The notes: generated by a model not told the origin, from the letters alone. Numbered from the stretch's first letter, positions 1-11,641 are shown. The stretch: DNA of 64,000 bases from Paenibacillus sp. FSL R5-0912 (GCF_000758605.1 NZ_CP009282.1:744001-808000); one strand, 5' to 3'. Translations and numbers: made by a program.

Positions 1-73
1 AGACTAGCGGACGGATTCATCCGGAAGCGCTGTTTAAAACAAGATGAGCGAATGAGCCAATACCGGAGCGATT
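1..73 (+). other. 16S-23S rRNA internal transcribed spacer, 3' end
   Basis: These bases lie directly upstream of the mature 23S 5' end and contain no tRNA. The 16S gene would be outside the window to the left. The interpretation rests only on position. Confidence 0.7.
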
Positions 74-3003
<2,930 letters not shown>

Positions 3004-3129
3004 TTTCTTAGAGCGCAGATTCGTTTCGGATTCAGTTTTCAGGCGATCAAGCCTGTACGCCATGAAATTCATTCACACATCCGTGATGAACCGAATTTCA
3101 AGCGGCAGCGTCTGTTTCACAGACGCATG

Positions 3130-3246
3130 TTTGGTGGCGATAGCGGAGGGGTTCCACGCGTACCCATCCCGAACACGACCGTTAAGCCCTCCAGCGCCGA
3201 TGGTACTTGGACCGAAGGGTCCTGGGAGAGTAGGACGCCGCCAAGC
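3130..3246 (+). rRNA. rrf: 5S ribosomal RNA
   Basis: A 117-nt 5S gene that opens with TTTGGTGGCGATAGCG, contains the conserved CCGAACACG and CAGCGCCGATGGTA segments, and ends GTAGGACGCCGCCAAGC. It sits about 126 bp after 23S with no tRNA in the spacer. It is the last gene of the rRNA operon because a strong terminator follows at once. Confidence 0.96.
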
Positions 3247-3252
3247 ACATGA

Positions 3253-3286
3253 AGCCATTGTTGAGCAATCGACAATGGCTTTTTTG
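3253..3286 (+). terminator. Rho-independent terminator of the rRNA operon
   Basis: AGCCATTGT and ACAATGGCT form a perfect 9-bp stem around a 10-nt loop, followed by a run of six T. It directly follows 5S, so no tRNA genes are co-transcribed. Confidence 0.92.
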
Positions 3287-3339
3287 TGTCCTATAGAGAA
3301 TAGTATTACAATTACTTAGGGCCCTATTTCTGGTGCTGC

Positions 3340-3370
3340 TTGTGAATTTTGTGCATAGCTTGTGTATAAT
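3340..3370 (+). promoter_or_regulatory. Possible sigma-A promoter of the thioesterase gene
   Basis: A perfect TATAAT box (3365-3370) is preceded by TTGTGA (3340-3345), with a 19-bp spacer that is longer than optimal. It is about 110 bp upstream of the thioesterase start and just beyond the rRNA terminator. Position and -10 quality support it; the -35 is weak. Confidence 0.4.
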
Positions 3371-3479
3371 TCGGCGGTAAATAGAAAGAAATGAAAACTT
3401 ATACACATGTGGATATCGTGTTAGATAATGTGGATACACAGAGGGAATTGTGGATGGATGCGTAAAGGAGCGTAAAGTT

Positions 3480-4226
3480 ATGGACAAGCACGGCAACCTT
3501 TTGTGGACAGAGGAATTTATGGTTCATGCAAGTGACACTGATTTTCGGTCAAGGGGCAAGCTCTCCTTTCTTCTTGATATTATGCAGCGTGCTGCGGATT
3601 CGGCTGTAAGCAGTCTGGGTTTAAGTATTGATACAATGCTTAATGCAAGAATGGGCTGGATGGTTATCACACTCGATCTAGAACTTCGACATTTACCGTC
3701 GCCTAACGAGCTTCTTAATGTGCGTACCTGGAGTAAAGGAAACAAAGGAGCGCTCTGGCAGCGGGATTATCGGATTTTTGATAGTAATGCTGTAGAATTG
3801 GCAGCGGCACGCTCGATCTGGGCGCTTGTGGATATGGATAAGCGGAAGATCCTTCGACCTTCAGCCCTTCCCATTGCTGTAGAGCCTTATCTGGAGGATT
3901 CGGTAGGAAGTCTCCCGGACAAAGTAATGATTCCCGCTGATCTTTCTCTGCAGGAAGCCTATTGCTATCAAGTAAGATATAGCGGGCTCGATAACAACGG
4001 GCATCTGAACAATGCAAGGTATGTAGATTTATGCTGCGATGCGCTGACCTTGGAGGAATGGGGGGAACTGGAGCTCAGCGGTCTTCACATAACCTATGCG
4101 CAGGAAGCCCAGTATGGGGAGGAAATTAGTATTTTACGGTCCTCCCGGACTGAAGAAGGAGTATATGTACGCGGGCAAGGCGGGGACAAGGTGTTTTTTG
4201 AAGCTTGTCTTAGACTGGCGCGATAG
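3480..4226 (+). CDS. Acyl-ACP thioesterase (FatA/FatB-like)
   Basis: A 248-aa cytoplasmic thioesterase predicted to hydrolyse acyl-ACP, releasing free fatty acid and influencing membrane chain length. It has the double hot-dog layout of the acyl-ACP thioesterase family: an N-terminal hot-dog around residues 5-130 and a C-terminal one around 155-245. The N-x-H active-site pair of plant-type enzymes is visible as Asn173-Gly-His175 in DNNGHLNNARY. I chose ATG 3480 because AAAGGAG lies 9 bases upstream; an in-frame GTG at 3450 has no such site. It appears monocistronic, with its own terminator. The family is clear; the chain-length preference cannot be read. Confidence 0.9.
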   Translation: MDKHGNLLWTEEFMVHASDTDFRSRGKLSFLLDIMQRAADSAVSSLGLSIDTMLNARMGWMVITLDLELRHLPSPNELLNVRTWSKGNKGALWQRDYRIFDSNAVELAAARSIWALVDMDKRKILRPSALPIAVEPYLEDSVGSLPDKVMIPADLSLQEAYCYQVRYSGLDNNGHLNNARYVDLCCDALTLEEWGELELSGLHITYAQEAQYGEEISILRSSRTEEGVYVRGQGGDKVFFEACLRLAR

Positions 4227-4263
4227 TCCTTTAACAACTAAAGTATTATAAATAGCATTAACT

Positions 4264-4302
4264 AACGGTAGCTACCCGGTGTTCAAAGGACTGCCGTTTT
4301 TT
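4264..4302 (+). terminator. Rho-independent terminator after the thioesterase gene
   Basis: AACGGTAG pairs with CTGCCGTT (one G-T pair) around a 19-nt loop, followed by a T-rich run TTTTTT. Confidence 0.75.
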
Positions 4303-4388
4303 CGTATATAAAGCTAATTCCCGGGATGTCACAAATCCGCACCTGGCATTCGTTATATAGAGGTAAGAGGTAAACGGAGGTGATTCTT

Positions 4389-4973
4389 TTGGAGCAAGGC
4401 AATCCTGGGGGCCAAGTGAATCCAAATCGAATTGAAGAAGCGATTGATAAGGTACGTGCAGGTGAAAAGCATGCTTTTACTTCAGTGATAACTGCATATG
4501 AACGGCAAATATATACGTATTGCTATTATATTTTGAGGAGCCGTGAAGAAGCAGAGGATGCTGTACAGGATATATTTGTGAAGGTGTATCAGGAGCTTGG
4601 GCGTTATGAGAAGCGTGTCTCTTTTTCAGCTTGGTTATATAAGGTAGCTTATCATCATTGCCTGGACCAGCTTCGCAGGAATAAGCGCCGCAACCGGTTA
4701 ATGTCACTATATAAATTGCAGCTGGTACGGGAAGCTCCTGAGTCTCCAGATGATTCACCTGTGGACAAAATGTTCGGAGACCTAACTTCGGAGGAGCGCA
4801 GTTTGTTGATCCTGCGTGTCATCGAACAATACAGCTTCGAAGAAATTGCGCAAATTACCGGGAGGAGTTCAGCGGCGCTCCGCAAGAAGTATGAAAGGCT
4901 CCGGAGAAAACTGATCTTGCAAAAAGCGAACGAAGGAGGCTGCACTCGTGGAGAAGTGGCAGAATCAAACTGA
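4389..4973 (+). CDS. ECF-type RNA polymerase sigma factor
   Basis: A roughly 194-aa ECF sigma factor. Region 2 is visible as EEAEDAVQDIFVKVYQ followed by FSAWLYKVAYHHCLDQLRR, and region 4 as LTSEERSLLILRVIEQYSFEEIAQITG plus a recognition helix. A start at TTG 4389 is preferred: ACGGAGGTGAT ends just upstream with ideal spacing, while the GTG at 4380 lies inside that site. Its 3' end overlaps the DUF4179 gene by 26 bp, so the two are translationally coupled as sigma and probable anti-sigma. No autoregulated promoter pair could be identified by eye. Confidence 0.9.
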   Translation: MEQGNPGGQVNPNRIEEAIDKVRAGEKHAFTSVITAYERQIYTYCYYILRSREEAEDAVQDIFVKVYQELGRYEKRVSFSAWLYKVAYHHCLDQLRRNKRRNRLMSLYKLQLVREAPESPDDSPVDKMFGDLTSEERSLLILRVIEQYSFEEIAQITGRSSAALRKKYERLRRKLILQKANEGGCTRGEVAESN

Positions 4974-6084
4974 GAAGCAAACGGTGGATTACATTCGCAG
5001 CAGCATCGGAAAGATTCAACTCCCTGTAGACACCTATAATGAGCAAATTATGAACCGTATTGAGCATATGGAGATAAAAAGAGGCAGTAAATTGTTTAAA
5101 AAGACGTTAGCAGCCGCATGTGTGGCCGTAATGATCGGGTTAGGTACAGTAACAGCAGGATTCATCTCCCCTGTATGGGCCGATACATTGAGTCAATTCC
5201 CCGTATTTAGCAGTATATTCAAGCACATGGAGGACCCTGGTTTGAAATTGGCGGCGGAGAAGGGCCTGACTACTTCACCTAACATGAGCGTTACAAAGGA
5301 TGGAGTTACTTTAAGTGTTACAGAAGTATTTTATGACGGTGCCCGGTTAGCCATTGGATTTGAGAGAGCGGGAATCATGGATGAACGGGTTCTGGCGGAG
5401 ATTACTGATTTTAAAACCCATGACTTTGATCAATCGACCAAAGGGCTACTGGGGCTGCCTGTAGTTACTCAGGTGTCCGGTGAGCCCATTAACTTCGGCT
5501 CCTCTTCTACAGGTGACGTACATGGACAACCGCATACCCTGCTATTAGAGCTGAATAATCTGCGGAACACTGCAGCCTTAGGAGACGAATTCAAGGTGGA
5601 TATCCAGGTGCCTGTTGCTCAGATCGCAGAGCCGTTTGAGTTCCAGGTAACGGTGAAAAAAGTAACGGAGGGGGTCATTAATCTTACTCCAGGTCAGGGG
5701 GCAAGCAAAGGCTCCTTCCAGTACACAGTGAAGAGTCTGGACATTACGCCTGCTACCCTAAGATTGATCGTAACCAGTGAAGGGGAAGTGCCTGCCTCGG
5801 CGGAGCAGACAGGAGAATATGCGCCTACCGAAGTATTCTATGAGCTTGTGGATGATGTCGGCAATGTGATCAATCCCCGGCAAATGGGATATGGGATGGG
5901 TAAAGCACTTCGCCATCCTATTCTGGATAATATATACGATGTCTTCCCGCAAAAACCAAAGACGGTTACGGTTAGACCGTATACTTGTACTTTTGATAGT
6001 GAATTGAATCTCTTGCTGGATGGTAATGGTGAGAGGTTAAAAACTTATTATAAAGAACTTGAGACCACAATAGTGATTCCTTAA
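4948..6084 (+). CDS. DUF4179 membrane protein, probable anti-sigma factor
   Basis: A 378-aa single-pass membrane protein. A cytoplasmic segment of about 50 residues is followed by one hydrophobic span at roughly 52-72 (LAAACVAVMIGLGTVTAGF) and a long extracytoplasmic domain of the DUF4179 type. DUF4179 proteins are commonly encoded directly behind ECF sigma genes and are taken to restrain them. The GTG start at 4948 lies inside the sigma gene and is preceded by GAAGGAGG at good spacing. The short N-terminal region could be the sigma-binding part; there is no recognisable zinc-finger HxxxCxxC motif. The anti-sigma role is inferred from context. Confidence 0.8.
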   Translation: MEKWQNQTEKQTVDYIRSSIGKIQLPVDTYNEQIMNRIEHMEIKRGSKLFKKTLAAACVAVMIGLGTVTAGFISPVWADTLSQFPVFSSIFKHMEDPGLKLAAEKGLTTSPNMSVTKDGVTLSVTEVFYDGARLAIGFERAGIMDERVLAEITDFKTHDFDQSTKGLLGLPVVTQVSGEPINFGSSSTGDVHGQPHTLLLELNNLRNTAALGDEFKVDIQVPVAQIAEPFEFQVTVKKVTEGVINLTPGQGASKGSFQYTVKSLDITPATLRLIVTSEGEVPASAEQTGEYAPTEVFYELVDDVGNVINPRQMGYGMGKALRHPILDNIYDVFPQKPKTVTVRPYTCTFDSELNLLLDGNGERLKTYYKELETTIVIP

Positions 6085-6123
6085 ATCAGAGAATTAGTTA
6101 TGCGTAAAATGAACTGGATTCTT

Positions 6124-6155
6124 GTCCGCGTCTGCTCTGCAGAGGCGGACTTGTT
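6124..6155. terminator. Hairpin between convergent genes, probable bidirectional terminator
   Basis: GTCCGCGTCT pairs with AGAGGCGGAC with a bulge. It lies between the stop of the anti-sigma gene and the stop of the minus-strand AraC gene. The T-run on the plus side is weak (TTGTTTG). Confidence 0.55.
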
Positions 6156-6160
6156 TGTAT

Positions 6161-7066
6161 TCAAAGCAAAGTTAACGGAATGTAGATCTCACTTACTGAA
6201 TCCGGATTATCCGGGCCAAGATAGCCTGCACCATAATATTCAAATTCATAAGTGAGGTTTAGGCGATAATCGGTTCCGGGCAGAAATACGCCATATATAT
6301 ATTTGTATGTAGCCGAGACTTCTGCTGAGGGACCTTTATGCAGAAACTTGAGATAACGCGCTGGTGGCAGGATGTGAACGGGAAGATCACTATCTGCTTG
6401 TCCTCTGTTTGCCCGAAGTGTAGTGCCGGATGGTAAAGGCGGTGATGCGTTCAACTCACAGCCACAGAGAAAAGAGATGCCGCTATCCTCATAATTATCC
6501 GGCCAATAGCCAAGCTGATAATACCGCTCTGGAAGCTTACGGCAGGGAATGGAAGAAATACCGCTAAATAGCTTTTCCCAAGCGGCACCTATAATAGAAG
6601 GATCGTTGTTAACTGTAATAAACGGTCCCTGAAGTCTGATTTCCCCGAGCTCAATGATTTCCGGAGATCCGGTGTTGTGGACGGTCCAGTGCGGCAGATC
6701 CATTCCCCGTATAGGATGCAGCAGCAGAGGGATATCCGGATTTGATTTTTGGCGGATACGGGTGGGGGTGGTATGGAGCAATCTTTTGAAGGCACGGGTG
6801 AAGGTCTCATAATCGTTAAAGGAATAATCCAGGGAAATATCCTGGAAGCTGCGGTCAGGCGTTCTCAGAATCTCACGGGCAGCCTCGGAAATTCGACGTC
6901 TTGCGATGTAGTCGCCGGGTGTTAGCCCGGTAACCCCCTGGAACAGCCGGATAAAATGATACAACGAATAACCGCTCACTCTGGAGAGGTTCAGGACAGA
7001 CAATGGTTGCTTCAGATTGGATTCAATGTACTCAATCGCTTGCAGAATAAGCTTGCAGTTAGTCAT
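6161..7066 (-). CDS. AraC-family regulator with C-terminal effector-binding (GyrI-like) domain
   Basis: A 301-aa transcription factor. The first ~105 residues are the AraC-type double helix-turn-helix (LSVLNLSRVSGYSLYHFIRLFQ, then FQDISLDYSFNDYETFTRAFKR). Residues ~130-301 form a GyrI/Rob-type effector domain (FITVNN..., YELGYWP-like segment, YLKFLHKGP). This DNA-binding-first arrangement is that of Rob/SoxS-like regulators sensing small molecules. GAGGAGAG precedes the ATG. It follows the TrmO-like gene after 22 bp and is probably in its operon. The ligand and targets are unknown. Confidence 0.88.
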   Translation of the reverse strand: MTNCKLILQAIEYIESNLKQPLSVLNLSRVSGYSLYHFIRLFQGVTGLTPGDYIARRRISEAAREILRTPDRSFQDISLDYSFNDYETFTRAFKRLLHTTPTRIRQKSNPDIPLLLHPIRGMDLPHWTVHNTGSPEIIELGEIRLQGPFITVNNDPSIIGAAWEKLFSGISSIPCRKLPERYYQLGYWPDNYEDSGISFLCGCELNASPPLPSGTTLRANRGQADSDLPVHILPPARYLKFLHKGPSAEVSATYKYIYGVFLPGTDYRLNLTYEFEYYGAGYLGPDNPDSVSEIYIPLTLL

Positions 7067-7088
7067 GAGCTCTCTCCTCGTACTAGTT

Positions 7089-7538
7089 TTACTCTAGAGC
7101 CCACTCTCCCCAAGAGGACGCCCATTCAGGGACTCTGACATGACGGACACGGTCGGTAGCAGGAAAATAGGCTTTGATATCGAGCACAGGCGTTCCTGGA
7201 TAGGCATCCAGTCCGGTAACCTCAACCATTCCCTGTCCAACATCAACGGACACAATTTCGGCCACAGAAAGGCCAATGGGATTAGGGCGTACGGGAGAAC
7301 GTGTGGCAAATACACCCGTTACCGGAGCCTCATATGGAGGCTCAATCTGCGTAGTACGCCGGAAGGCATCGTCTGCAAATTCATGAATCCACCAGAGAAT
7401 CTGGCAGTGGCTGAAATCAGCCAGCCCCTTCAAGGCAGGTCTGTATTGAGGTTTAATCTCGAGACGCAGGTTGTGCTGTGATCCGGATACGGATACTACA
7501 CCTACTGATATAACATTATACGGTTCTGATGTGAGCAT
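7089..7538 (-). CDS. trmO: TsaA/TrmO-like SAM-dependent tRNA methyltransferase
   Basis: A 149-aa protein of the TsaA-like beta-barrel family (YaeB/TrmO), which N6-methylates the t6A37 base of tRNA using S-adenosylmethionine. The family signature ATRSPVRPNPIGLS is present at about residues 76-90, with HEFADD and the C-terminal AYFPATDRV region. It is the short form lacking the C-terminal extension of E. coli TrmO (about 235 aa), so the exact substrate is less certain. AAAGGAG lies 9 bases before the ATG. Downstream is the AraC regulator, 22 bp away. Confidence 0.8.
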   Translation of the reverse strand: MLTSEPYNVISVGVVSVSGSQHNLRLEIKPQYRPALKGLADFSHCQILWWIHEFADDAFRRTTQIEPPYEAPVTGVFATRSPVRPNPIGLSVAEIVSVDVGQGMVEVTGLDAYPGTPVLDIKAYFPATDRVRHVRVPEWASSWGEWALE

Positions 7539-7610
7539 TGGCTGTGACTCCTTTCGGCTGGGGAATAATTCTAGTTTAGCTGAAATGAAATGAAATCAGC
7601 CTGATGATAT

Positions 7611-7637
7611 TTGCGGTCTTTTATCCCGTGGTATAAT
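7611..7637 (+). promoter_or_regulatory. Extended -10 promoter of topB
   Basis: TGGTATAAT (7629-7637) is an extended -10 element, with a -35-like TTGCGG at 7611-7616 and a 15-bp spacer. It is 29 bp upstream of the topB start. Confidence 0.6.
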
Positions 7638-7665
7638 AGGTTGTTGATATGGAGGGGAGAGAATT

Positions 7666-9807
7666 ATGAAGGTACTGGTACTGGCGGAGAAGCCATCGGT
7701 TGCCCGGGAGATTGCCCGGGTGCTGGGCTGCGGAAATAAGCAAAAGAGCTATATGGAGGGGCCGAAATATGTGGTTACCTGGGCTCTGGGGCATCTGGTT
7801 GGCCTGGCTGAGCCTGAGGACTATAACAATAAATATGCTACCTGGGCATTGGAGGATTTGCCGATTCTTCCGGAGAAGGCCAAGCTGAAGGTGCTGCGGG
7901 AGACCAGCCAGCAATACAAAGCGGTACAGCAGCTGATGAAACGGCAGGATATTGAGGAGCTGATCGTTGCGACGGATGCTGCGCGTGAGGGAGAGCTGCT
8001 GGCACGCTGGATCATGAATATGGCTGGGTGGAAGAAGCCATTCAAGCGGCTATGGATTTCCTCGCAGACGGATAAGGCGATTAAGGAAGGCTTCGCCGCG
8101 CTTCGTCCAGGCAAGGACTTCGACCGGTTGTATGAGTCTGCCCGCTGCCGTGCAGAGGCGGATTGGATGATCGGGCTGAACATTACGCGCGCCTTAACCT
8201 GTAAGTTCGGTGCGCCGCTCTCGGCAGGACGTGTACAGACACCAACGCTTGGCATGATTATGGACCGGGAGAATGAAATCACGGGCTTCCGTTCCCAGGA
8301 ATACGATCAGCTGACTGCCGATTTCGGCAATTTCCAGGCGGGATGGCGTGCGCAGGGCGGGGACGGCCGGATTTTTGACAGAGACAAGACGGGTATTCTG
8401 AAGGAGAAGCTGACTGGCCGCAGCGGACGGATCACTAAGGTGCACAAAAGCGAGAAAAGCGAACCCCATCCGCTGGCCTATGACCTGACGGAGCTGCAGC
8501 GGGATGCAAACCGTAAATTTGGCTTCTCGGCCAAACAAACCTCAAGCCTGCTGCAAAAGCTGTATGAACAGCATAAGCTGGTTACTTATCCGCGTACGGA
8601 CAGCCGCTACCTGACTGCCGATATGACGGGTACGCTAAAGGAAAGATTGGACAGCGTAGCAGTCGGACCGTATGCGGCCCTCGCTAGACCGCTACTGCGC
8701 AAACCGCTGCCGGTTACGAAACGGATTGTTGACGACAGTAAGGTCAGTGACCATCACGCAATTATTCCAACAGAGCAGACGGTATTGCTTAATCTATTAA
8801 GTGCGGAAGAACGGAAGCTGTATGATCTGATTGTACGGCGGTTCATCAGCCTGTTCTATCCTCCGGCACGTTATGATGCAGTGGCTGTGACGGTGAGCGT
8901 GGAGGGAGAAACGTTCCAGGTTAAAGGCACTACGGTTAAGGACGCGGGCTGGCGCGAAGTCTATGGCGGGGATATGAGTTCGGATGAGGAGGATGAGAAT
9001 GCGGGCGACGAGCCTGCAGCGGGCAGTGTGAAGCTGCCGGAGCTGCGGGAGGGCGACAGCGTAAAAATTGAGCGCTGCATCATCAAGCCCGGCCGGACGC
9101 AGCCGCCTAAGCGTTATAATGAAGCTTCGCTGCTGACGCAGATGGAGAAGTACGGGCTGGGAACACCGGCAACCCGTGCCGATATTATCGAGAAGCTGGT
9201 CAGCTCGGATACGATTGAGCGGCAGGGTAATCTGCTGCATCCGACGGGCAAAGGGAAACAGCTGATCGGACTGGTCTCCGGACAGCTGCGCACGCCGGAG
9301 CTGACGGCACGCTGGGAAGCGGAGCTGGAGAAAATCGCGCGCGGGCAAGGTCGTCCGGAGCCTTTTCTGCAGAGCATCCGCAGTATGGCCCAGGAGCTGG
9401 TGTCCGGGGTCAAGAATAGCGGGGCGGAATACAAGCCGCATAATGTCTCTAACAGCCATTGTCCGGAATGCGGGACAAGAATGCTGGAGAAGAAGACCAA
9501 ACGCGGCAAGCTGCTGGTCTGCCCCAAAGAGGACTGCGGCTATACCCGCGCAGGGGAGAAGCAGCTGTCAAACCGCCGCTGTCCGCAGTGCCATAAGAAG
9601 ATGGAGCTTAAGGAAGGCAAGGCAGGGATGTATGTGCAATGCCTCGGCTGCGGGATTACGGAGACGATGGATAAGGACCACAAGCATATTAACAAACGTG
9701 AACAGCAGAAGCTGGTCCAGCAGTACAGCAAGCCGGAAAGCGCCGGCGGCTCTAACCTTGGTGAATTGCTGAAGGCAGCGATGGAAGCCAAGCAGAAGGG
9801 GAAATAA
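7666..9807 (+). CDS. topB: DNA topoisomerase III
   Basis: A 713-aa type IA topoisomerase that decatenates DNA and relaxes negative supercoils by passing single strands. The Toprim domain starts at the N-terminus (MKVLVLAEKPSVAREIARVLG; acidic DAAREGE near residue 105). The active-site tyrosine is Tyr308 in TYPRTDSRY. The C-terminus carries two Cys4 zinc ribbons (CPECGTRM...CPKEDCGY and CPQCHKK...CLGCG). The length and order fit Bacillus TopB. The ATG is preceded by GGAGGGGAG. It is monocistronic, with its own extended -10 promoter and a downstream terminator. Confidence 0.97.
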   Translation: MKVLVLAEKPSVAREIARVLGCGNKQKSYMEGPKYVVTWALGHLVGLAEPEDYNNKYATWALEDLPILPEKAKLKVLRETSQQYKAVQQLMKRQDIEELIVATDAAREGELLARWIMNMAGWKKPFKRLWISSQTDKAIKEGFAALRPGKDFDRLYESARCRAEADWMIGLNITRALTCKFGAPLSAGRVQTPTLGMIMDRENEITGFRSQEYDQLTADFGNFQAGWRAQGGDGRIFDRDKTGILKEKLTGRSGRITKVHKSEKSEPHPLAYDLTELQRDANRKFGFSAKQTSSLLQKLYEQHKLVTYPRTDSRYLTADMTGTLKERLDSVAVGPYAALARPLLRKPLPVTKRIVDDSKVSDHHAIIPTEQTVLLNLLSAEERKLYDLIVRRFISLFYPPARYDAVAVTVSVEGETFQVKGTTVKDAGWREVYGGDMSSDEEDENAGDEPAAGSVKLPELREGDSVKIERCIIKPGRTQPPKRYNEASLLTQMEKYGLGTPATRADIIEKLVSSDTIERQGNLLHPTGKGKQLIGLVSGQLRTPELTARWEAELEKIARGQGRPEPFLQSIRSMAQELVSGVKNSGAEYKPHNVSNSHCPECGTRMLEKKTKRGKLLVCPKEDCGYTRAGEKQLSNRRCPQCHKKMELKEGKAGMYVQCLGCGITETMDKDHKHINKREQQKLVQQYSKPESAGGSNLGELLKAAMEAKQKGK

Positions 9808-9837
9808 GATAGCCTACTGTGTATAGGCAAAAGTGCA

Positions 9838-9873
9838 TTAAATGAAGTGAGCGACTTAAATGAAGTGAGCAAC
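9838..9873 (+). repeat. 18-bp tandem duplication
   Basis: TTAAATGAAGTGAGCGAC is followed immediately by TTAAATGAAGTGAGCAAC (17/18 identical). It lies between topB and its terminator. Confidence 0.85.
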
Positions 9874-9887
9874 AAACGATGAGCCAA

Positions 9888-9947
9888 GATACAAACGAAG
9901 ATACAAACGAAGATAGAAGCCAAGATACAAATAAAGATACAAGCCAA
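9888..9947 (+). repeat. Five imperfect 12-bp tandem repeats
   Basis: Five units: GATACAAACGAA twice, then GATAGAAGCCAA, GATACAAATAAA and GATACAAGCCAA. Because 12 is a multiple of 3, an ORF of 29 codons (9879-9968) with an Asp-Thr-Asn/Ser repeat runs through it, but that ORF has no ribosome binding site. The repeat is probably non-coding 3' UTR or microsatellite sequence. Confidence 0.8.
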
Positions 9948-10017
9948 GGCAAGCGTAAGACTAGTTAACGTAAGAGCAGCATGTTTATTCTAAGCTCTGT
10001 TATATAGAAGTTAGTTT

Positions 10018-10085
10018 TCCTTCCAGAGAGGGAAGGCTTCGAGAACAACAAGACTGCCGGAGCATCCGGTAGTTTTGTTGTGTTT
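10018..10085 (+). terminator. Hairpins terminating topB transcription
   Basis: A 7-bp CCTTCC/GGGAAGG hairpin (10018-10036) is followed by a 16-bp stem from 10045 to 10082 (ACTGCCGG/CCGGTAGT core) with an AGCAT loop. The T-rich 3' arm TTTTGTTGTG serves as the tail. Confidence 0.75.
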
Positions 10086-10240
10086 ATGGAAAAGCGGATA
10101 CGGCTGGTGTGAAACTGCAGATTAATGCGTAATGTACTTTACGGGGGCTGTCCAAGGGGCGGCAGATATGTTTTACTTAGGAGATTGAGGCTGGAGAGGA
10201 CTGTTAGGATTCCGGCAAATATAGTGGAGCGGGTGATGAA

Positions 10241-11494
10241 GTGGCGGCGGCTAAGCAACAAGAGGATCAAATTCAATCGGTACAAGTCTCGGGCAGCCGG
10301 GGAGGCAGCCGGTTTTTCTTTCTAGTGATTGTCTTTATGTTCTGGTTCTCTTCTTATATCTATGTGCCTGTGCTGTCTCCGTATGTGGAGCATCTAGGAG
10401 CTTCATATATCATGGTTGGAGCGGTGCTGGGCGTATACGGCCTGATGCAGATCTTGTTCCGTCTGCCGATTGGCATCGGTTCGGATTATCTTAACCGGAG
10501 GCGGCCGTTTATTTATCTGGGACTGATCGCAAGCGGCTTGAGCTGTCTGCTGTTCCTGGCTGGTGCACATCCGGGCTGGGCGCTGGCTGCACGTGCCGTC
10601 TCAGGGATTGCGGCCTCCGCTTGGGTCGTGTACTCGGTGATGTTCGCGGGGTATTTTCCGAAAGAAGAGGCTGGTAAAGCCATGGGCATGCTGCAGTTCA
10701 CAACGGTTATTGCCCAATTGACCAGTATGATGATCAGCGGCTATATGGTCGATCACTGGGGCTGGAACACTCCGTTTATTATCGGCGGGATTGTGGCGGC
10801 GGCTGCGCTGCTGCTTGCACTACGTCTGCCTGAACAGAAGCAGGAGAAGCGGAATGCGATTCAGATTAAAGATCTTGCCGGAGTAGTCCGGGAACCGCTG
10901 CTGGTCAAGGTCTCGCTTTTGTCCGTGCTGGCACATTGTGTACTGTTCATTACGATGTTCGGCTATACGCCGAATCAGGCGCTGGATATCGGTGCGAGCA
11001 AAGAGAGTCTTGGCTGGCTGACGCTGGCTTTCATGCTGCCGCATGCGATTGCCACATTGTACGGCTCACGTCTGTTCGGCAAATGGCTTGGGGACCGGGG
11101 AACGTTAATGCTGGGTTTTGCCGGGAGTGCGGTATTCACGCTGCTGATTCCCTCTATGCCTACTCTGGCCGCTCTCTGTGCAACGCAGGTTGGGAACGGC
11201 TTCATGCAGGGGCTTATTTTCCCGCTGCTGCTGGGTAAATCGGTGTCGGGAGTCGCTCCATTCAAGCGGGCAACGGCTATGGGCTTCTATCAGGCAGTGT
11301 ATGCTATAGGCATGTCCGGGGGGCCTTTTGTAGCGGGCTGGATGAGTGCGGCGTATGGACTGACCGGAGGGTTCTGGCTTGGCGGAATTGCAGCGCTGCT
11401 TGCTGCAGTGTTGTCCTGGGTCTGGATCAGAGAGGCCGGGGAACCGGGCACAGGGAGCAGACAAGAGCGGCGGATACTTGGCAGGCAGGGTTAG
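10241..11494 (+). CDS. MFS transporter
   Basis: A 417-aa major facilitator with about 12 hydrophobic segments, beginning with FFFLVIVFMFWFSSYIYVPVLSPYV. The cytoplasmic loop 2-3 motif is recognisable as LPIGIGSDYLNRRRPF (variant of GxxxDRxGRR). The substrate cannot be predicted; the overall look is of the sugar/drug-efflux-like MFS_1 group. The start is GTG 10241, with GGAG 11 bases upstream. The 20-residue hydrophilic N-terminus is plausible. The next gene has its own promoter. Confidence 0.85.
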   Translation: MAAAKQQEDQIQSVQVSGSRGGSRFFFLVIVFMFWFSSYIYVPVLSPYVEHLGASYIMVGAVLGVYGLMQILFRLPIGIGSDYLNRRRPFIYLGLIASGLSCLLFLAGAHPGWALAARAVSGIAASAWVVYSVMFAGYFPKEEAGKAMGMLQFTTVIAQLTSMMISGYMVDHWGWNTPFIIGGIVAAAALLLALRLPEQKQEKRNAIQIKDLAGVVREPLLVKVSLLSVLAHCVLFITMFGYTPNQALDIGASKESLGWLTLAFMLPHAIATLYGSRLFGKWLGDRGTLMLGFAGSAVFTLLIPSMPTLAALCATQVGNGFMQGLIFPLLLGKSVSGVAPFKRATAMGFYQAVYAIGMSGGPFVAGWMSAAYGLTGGFWLGGIAALLAAVLSWVWIREAGEPGTGSRQERRILGRQG

Positions 11495-11515
11495 GTTTAT
11501 TGTAATAGAAGGGGT

Positions 11516-11565
11516 CCCCGCAAAGTACCTGAGTGATCACCTGCGCCAAAACCTCACTTTGTGGG
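11516..11565. repeat. Inverted repeat between the MFS and DUF1294 genes
   Basis: CCCCGCAAAGT and ACTTTGTGGGG are complementary (one G-T pair) with a 28-nt loop, just downstream of the MFS gene. A smaller relative (CCCCACTTTGCGGGG) terminates purD at 27844. It may be a terminator or mRNA 3' stabiliser. Confidence 0.55.
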
Positions 11566-11573
11566 GGAACTTA

Positions 11574-11603
11574 TTGGTTTTTTGCCCGAAAGGGTAATAT
11601 AAT
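11574..11603 (+). promoter_or_regulatory. Sigma-A-type promoter of the DUF1294 gene
   Basis: TTGGTT (11574-11579), an 18-bp spacer, then perfect TATAAT (11598-11603), 39 bp upstream of the chosen start. Confidence 0.6.
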
Positions 11604-11641
11604 AGAGAGTAGATAGGATGCAAGGAGGAGGGGCCGGAAGG

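Noticed and set aside
9540..9947. 135-codon minus-strand ORF with Cys/Ile repeats (MACIFICILASIF...)
   Set aside because: It is the complement of the 12-bp tandem repeats and the topB 3' end, with no start site.
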